37,292 bases of DNA from Thauera sp. UBA6194 (GTDB lineage: Bacteria; Pseudomonadota; Gammaproteobacteria; Burkholderiales; Rhodocyclaceae): positions 1 through 37,292 of the forward strand of contig DITC01000065.1 in assembly GCA_002422685.1 (NCBI GenBank). Reading direction: 5' to 3'. The number at the start of each line of letters is the position of its first letter. Within the stretch, counting starts at the first letter, position 1. The notes under the pieces were generated by a model that was given only the letters and a program-made list of their open reading frames with translations, did not search any database and was not told the origin of the DNA. The position numbers and the translations under genes are program-made. Below, in pieces: positions 33,856 to 37,292 of this stretch.

Positions 33856-35268
33856 TCAGGCGTTCAGCGCGCCCAGCACCTCGTCGAGCATCTTGCGGGC
33901 GTCGCCGAACAGCATGCGGTTGTTGTCCTTGTAGAAGAGCGGGTTGTCGACCCCTGCGTAGCCGGAGGCCATGCTTCGCTTCATGACGATCGAGGTCCTC
34001 GCCTTCCACACTTCGAGCACCGGCATGCCGGCGATCGGGCTGCCCGGGTCTTCCTGCGCCGCCGGGTTCACGATGTCGTTGGCGCCGATCACGATGGCTA
34101 CGTCGGTGTCGGGGAAGTCCTCGTTGATCTCGTCCATCTCGAGCACGATGTCGTAGGGCACCTTGGCTTCGGCCAGCAGCACGTTCATGTGTCCGGGCAT
34201 GCGGCCGGCCACCGGGTGAATGGCGAAGCGGATGGTGACGCCCTTCTGACGCAGGACGTTGACGATCTCGCAGACCACGTGCTGCGCCTGGGCGACCGCC
34301 ATGCCGTAGCCCGGCACGATGACCACGCTCTTGGCGTCGCGCAGCAACTCGGCCGTGTCCACCGCACTGATCGGCTGGACCTCGCCTTCAGGCTCCGCGC
34401 CGGAGGCCGCGGCCGGGGTCCCGCCGCCGGAGCCGAAGCCGCCGGCGATGACGCTGATGAAGTTGCGGTTCATCGCCCGACACATGATGTAGGACAGGAT
34501 CGCGCCCGAAGAGCCCACCAGCGCACCCACCACGATCAGCAGGTCGTTGCTGAGCATGAAGCCGGTCGCCGCAGCGGCCCAGCCCGAGTAGCTGTTGAGC
34601 ATGGAGACGACTACGGGCATGTCGGCGCCGCCGATCGCCATCACCATATGCACCCCGAAGGCAAGCGCGATAACGGTCATCAGCAGCAGCAGCGCCACGC
34701 CGACGCCGGTCGAGTGCGTGTTGAGGAACCAGTTGCCGAGCAGGATCACCAGCACGAGGCCCACCAGATTGAGCATGTGGCGCGCCGGCAGCAGCAAGGG
34801 CTTGCCGCCGATCTTGCCCGACAGCTTGCCGAAGGCGATCAGCGAACCCGAGAAGGTGACCGCACCGATGAAGATGCCGATGTAGATCTCCACCTCGTGG
34901 ATGGTCTTCTCGGCGGCGGTGGGGAACACGGTCGAGGTGTCCACATAGCTGGCATAACCCACCAGGCAGGCGGCCAGGCCCACCAGGCTGTGCATCAGCG
35001 CGACGAGTTCGGGCATCTGCGTCATCTGCACCTTCTTGGCGGCGTACAGGCCGACGCCGGCACCGATGAGGAGGGCGATGATGATCCAGGGCAAGCCGCC
35101 CGCCGAGACCTGGGGGCCGAACACGGTGGCAATCACCGCGATGCCCATGCCGATCATGCCGAACAGGTTGCCGCGGCGTGCGGTCTCGGGGTGGGCGAGG
35201 CCGCCCAGGCTGAGGATGAAGAGGATGGTGGCGCCGATGTACGAGACAGTGGCCATGCTTGAGCTCAT
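33856..35268 (-). CDS. pntB: NAD(P) transhydrogenase subunit beta
   Basis: 470 residues from the ATG at 35268, with AAGGAGA upstream. The first ~265 residues contain about eight to nine membrane helices (domain II). The C-terminal ~190 residues form the NADP(H)-binding domain III, with VVIVPGYGMAVAQAQHVVCE, HPVAGRMPGHMNVLLAEAKV, DVAIVIGANDIVNPAA, and DNPLFYKDNNRMLFGDAR at the end. With PntA it couples hydride transfer between NADH and NADP+ to proton movement across the inner membrane, supplying NADPH. The pntA gene ends 10 bases upstream. Confidence 0.97.
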   Translation of the reverse strand: MSSSMATVSYIGATILFILSLGGLAHPETARRGNLFGMIGMGIAVIATVFGPQVSAGGLPWIIIALLIGAGVGLYAAKKVQMTQMPELVALMHSLVGLAACLVGYASYVDTSTVFPTAAEKTIHEVEIYIGIFIGAVTFSGSLIAFGKLSGKIGGKPLLLPARHMLNLVGLVLVILLGNWFLNTHSTGVGVALLLLMTVIALAFGVHMVMAIGGADMPVVVSMLNSYSGWAAAATGFMLSNDLLIVVGALVGSSGAILSYIMCRAMNRNFISVIAGGFGSGGGTPAAASGAEPEGEVQPISAVDTAELLRDAKSVVIVPGYGMAVAQAQHVVCEIVNVLRQKGVTIRFAIHPVAGRMPGHMNVLLAEAKVPYDIVLEMDEINEDFPDTDVAIVIGANDIVNPAAQEDPGSPIAGMPVLEVWKARTSIVMKRSMASGYAGVDNPLFYKDNNRMLFGDARKMLDEVLGALNA

Positions 35269-35278
35269 TGTCGTCTCC

Positions 35279-36862
35279 TTATTTGCGGAACATCGCCAGC
35301 ATGCGACGCGTGACCGCGAAGCCGCCGAACATGTTGACGGCCGTAAGCGCGAGGGCGAAGAAGGCCAGGAACAGGATCAGCCCGTCGGGCCGGTCGCTTG
35401 CACTCTCGGCCAGCGGCGGTGCGACCTGCACCAGGGCTCCGATCGCGATGATCGACGAGATGGCGTTGGTCACGCTCATCAGCGGCGTGTGCAGCGAGGG
35501 TGTGACGTTCCACACCACCATGTAGCCGACGAAGCAGGCGAGCACGAACACCGTGAAGTGCGCCAGGAAGCTGGCCGGCGCGTACAGACCCACGAGCAGG
35601 AACAGCAACGCGCCGACGCCGAACACGATCGCCAGCGACTTGACCGACATCGGCTCGCTCGAACCGTGGCCGTGCCCCTTGGGTGCGGCGATGGGGGCGG
35701 CGTCGGTCTTGGGCTTGGTCGCCGCGGCCGGCAGCTTCGGCGGCGGGGCAGGCCAGGTGAGCTCGCCCTCCTTGATCACGGTGAGGCCGCGGATCGCGTC
35801 GTCCTCGAAGTTGATGACGGCGTTGCCGTCCTTGGCCTTGCACAGCTCCTCGGCGAGGCGCAGCAGGTTGTTCGAATACAGGGTCGACGACTGCTTGGCC
35901 AGGCGGCTGACCAGGTCGGTGTAGCCGACGATAGTCACGCCGTGACGCACGACCGCTTCGCCGGGTACGGTGAGTTCGCAGTTGCCGCCTTGCTCGCCTG
36001 CCAGGTCGACGATCACGCTGCCGGGCTTCATGGTCTTGACCATGTCGGCGGTGATGAGCTTGGGTGCGGGCTTGCCCGGGATCAGTGCGGTGGTGATGAC
36101 GATGTCGGCGTCCTGCACCTCGCGCGCGTACATCTCGCGCTGTGCGGCCAGGAAACCTTCGCTCATCACCTTGGCGTAGCCGCCGCCGCCCGAGCCTTCT
36201 TCTTCGTAGTCCACCTTGACGAAGGTGCCGCCGAGCGAGACGACCTGATCGGCCACTTCGGCGCGCGTGTCGTTGGCACGCACGATGGCGCCCAGATTGG
36301 CCGCCGTGCCGATGGCCGCGAGCCCCGCCACGCCCACGCCGGCGATGAAGACCTTGGCCGGCGGAATCTTGCCGGCGGCGGTGATCTGGCCGTTGAAGAA
36401 GCGACCGAAGGCGTTGGCCGCCTCGATCACGGCGCGGTAGCCGCTGATGCCGGCCATCGAGGTGAGCGCGTCCATCTTCTGCGCACGGCTCAGCTGGCGC
36501 GGCAGGCAGTCGATCGCCAGCACGGTGGCACGCTTGTCCTGCAAGGCCTGCATGAGCTCGGGGTTCTGCGCCGGCCAGACGAAGCCGATCAGCGTCGCGC
36601 CTTCACGCAGCAGGCCGACCTCTTCCAGCGACGGCGGGCGGACCTTGAACACGATGTCGGCGCGCCCCCAGAGCTGAGCCGCATCGGGGACGATTTCAGC
36701 CCCTGCAGCGCGGTAGGTGTCGTCGGCGAAGTTCGCTGCCTCGCCTGCGCCGCTCTCGACGGCTACCTGGAAGCCGAGCTTGGCGAGTTTCTGCACCACC
36801 TCGGGCACGGTGGCGACGCGTTTCTCGCCAGCCGCGGTCTCACGGGGGACTCCGATCAACAT
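35279..36862 (-). CDS. pntA: NAD(P) transhydrogenase subunit alpha (unsplit)
   Basis: 527 residues from the ATG at 36862, with AAAGGAG upstream. Domain I (residues ~1-375) binds NAD(H), with MLIGVPRETAAGEKRVA, the Rossmann loop FIAGVGVAGLAAIG, and YEEEGSGGGGYAKVMS. A Pro/Ala-rich linker with GHGHGSSEP leads to four C-terminal membrane helices. It is the single-chain E. coli-like form; in many alphaproteobacteria the two parts are separate genes. It is first in the run pntA-pntB-lutA-lutB-lutC-lctP. Upstream, within 40 bases, is a thiolase remnant. Confidence 0.97.
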   Translation of the reverse strand: MLIGVPRETAAGEKRVATVPEVVQKLAKLGFQVAVESGAGEAANFADDTYRAAGAEIVPDAAQLWGRADIVFKVRPPSLEEVGLLREGATLIGFVWPAQNPELMQALQDKRATVLAIDCLPRQLSRAQKMDALTSMAGISGYRAVIEAANAFGRFFNGQITAAGKIPPAKVFIAGVGVAGLAAIGTAANLGAIVRANDTRAEVADQVVSLGGTFVKVDYEEEGSGGGGYAKVMSEGFLAAQREMYAREVQDADIVITTALIPGKPAPKLITADMVKTMKPGSVIVDLAGEQGGNCELTVPGEAVVRHGVTIVGYTDLVSRLAKQSSTLYSNNLLRLAEELCKAKDGNAVINFEDDAIRGLTVIKEGELTWPAPPPKLPAAATKPKTDAAPIAAPKGHGHGSSEPMSVKSLAIVFGVGALLFLLVGLYAPASFLAHFTVFVLACFVGYMVVWNVTPSLHTPLMSVTNAISSIIAIGALVQVAPPLAESASDRPDGLILFLAFFALALTAVNMFGGFAVTRRMLAMFRK

Positions 36863-36901
36863 GTCGTTTGCTCCTTTATGGTTTTCGTTCGGTGACGCGG
36901 G

Positions 36902-37018
36902 TCAGCGCTCGATCGCCAAAGCCACGCCCATGCCACCGCCAATGCACAGCGGCGCCAGGCCGCGATGTGCGTCACGGCGAATCATTTCATGAATCGGCGT
37001 GACGAGCACGCGGCAACC
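36902..37018 (-). pseudogene. 3' remnant of an acetyl-CoA acetyltransferase (thiolase) gene
   Basis: Reading the minus strand, about 38 codons end at the TGA at 36904-36902. They encode GCRVLVTPIHEMIRRDAHRG and then LAPLCIGGGMGVALAIER. This is the C-terminus of a PhaA/AtoB-type thiolase, with the active-site Cys in the CIGGGMG motif. Upstream of GCR the frame continues as unrelated sequence and hits a stop near 37119; the remaining ~350 residues are absent. There is no start codon or ribosome binding site suggesting an independent small gene. It is a deletion remnant lying between lpdA and pntA. Confidence 0.8.
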
Positions 37019-37141
37019 GGCGGCAACGATGACGATTTTTACTTGGTCCGCTTCTTTTCTCGTTGAATGCCAACCTGAGCTTCGCGCCCCCCCTTGTCAT
37101 GACTGGCAGATGTCTGCCTGGTATCGGGGAGGGGGCGGCCA

Positions 37142-37190
37142 GGGGTGGGGCTGGGGTCAGTGTTGGGGTTGGGGTTGGGGTTGGGGTTGG
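37142..37190 (+). repeat. G-rich tract with four TTGGGG tandem repeats
   Basis: Four perfect TTGGGG units (37163-37186) plus a partial TTGG, preceded by three more GGGG runs (37142-37145, 37147-37150, 37153-37156). The seven G4 runs with 1-6 base spacers on the plus strand are a textbook G-quadruplex-forming pattern. It lies 10 bases beyond the lpdA stop, in the template strand for lpdA transcription. The rest of 37019-37200 has a short GGCAGA/TCTGCC hairpin and no gene. Confidence 0.85.
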
Positions 37191-37200
37191 CGGCGAAGGC

Positions 37201-37292
37201 TTACTTCTTGCGCATCGGCGGCAGGTCGGTGCAGCTACCGTGCGCCACTTCGGCCGCCATGCCCACGGTCTCGCCCAGAGTCGGGTGCGGGT
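37201..37292 (-). CDS. lpdA: Dihydrolipoyl dehydrogenase, last 30 codons (5' part outside window)
   Basis: The minus-strand frame from the window edge reads PHPTLGETVGMAAEVAHG, then SCTDLPPMRKK and a TAA at 37203-37201. The H-P-T-L-x-E motif carries the catalytic-base histidine/glutamate region at the extreme C-terminus of dihydrolipoamide dehydrogenases, the E3 flavoprotein of pyruvate and 2-oxoglutarate dehydrogenase complexes. Only the tail is visible, so which complex it serves is unknown. Confidence 0.85.
   Translation of the reverse strand, partial: PHPTLGETVGMAAEVAHGSCTDLPPMRKK

Overview
The window is a dense, GC-rich stretch of bacterial chromosome, very probably from a betaproteobacterium of the Rhodocyclales (Thauera/Azoarcus-like). 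That placement is my inference from gene content, codon use and protein style; I ran no search. About 31 protein genes or gene parts are supported, plus two gene remnants. I see no tRNA, rRNA, CRISPR array, insertion sequence or prophage.

Layout. Positions 1-3650 carry the 3' part of gltB, then gltD (glutamate synthase) and aroQ (shikimate pathway). A membrane-anchored LTA-synthase-type sulfatase (3809-5764) faces a periplasmic gamma-glutamyltransferase (5813-7552), with a perfect hairpin between them. Next, on the minus strand, is a two-gene acyl-phosphate operon: a MaoC-phosphotransacetylase fusion and ackA, with a recognisable promoter and terminator. Divergent from it are glmU and glmS, which supply UDP-GlcNAc for the cell wall.

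Positions 13802-15964 look like a small accessory patch. It holds a Xre/MbcA-RES toxin-antitoxin pair with a well-formed promoter and two operator-like sites, an unrecognised gene of lower GC, and a 3-hydroxyisobutyryl-CoA hydrolase/enoyl-CoA hydratase cut off after about 190 codons.

From 21361 down to 15965 (minus strand) runs an operon for a molybdenum hydroxylase: pirin, iorA ([2Fe-2S] subunit), iorB (Tat-exported molybdopterin subunit), xdhC and a mocA-like cytidylyltransferase. Structural and maturation genes are packed together with ATGA overlaps. Then come an orphan fdhE, pdxH, a Bcr/CflA-type MFS exporter, a ZIP metal transporter with a SAM methyltransferase, and a LysR regulator divergent from a cytochrome b561 - YceI - YceI cluster that ends at a strong bidirectional terminator.

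From 36862 down to 29052 (minus strand) is an energy-metabolism block: pntA-pntB (proton-translocating transhydrogenase), lutA-lutB-lutC (L-lactate oxidation) and lctP (lactate permease). All six genes point the same way, with gaps of 3-46 bases or a 4-base overlap until the 163-base gap before lctP. Upstream of pntA lie the last ~38 codons of a thiolase, a G-rich tract with four perfect TTGGGG repeats, and the extreme 3' end of a dihydrolipoyl dehydrogenase gene that runs off the window.

No wholly new system stands out with certainty. The best candidates for a second look are the toxin-antitoxin operator architecture and its unknown neighbour, the MaoC-PTA/AckA acyl-phosphate operon, the IorAB operon of unknown substrate, the TTGGGG tract, and the two degraded acyl-CoA genes.
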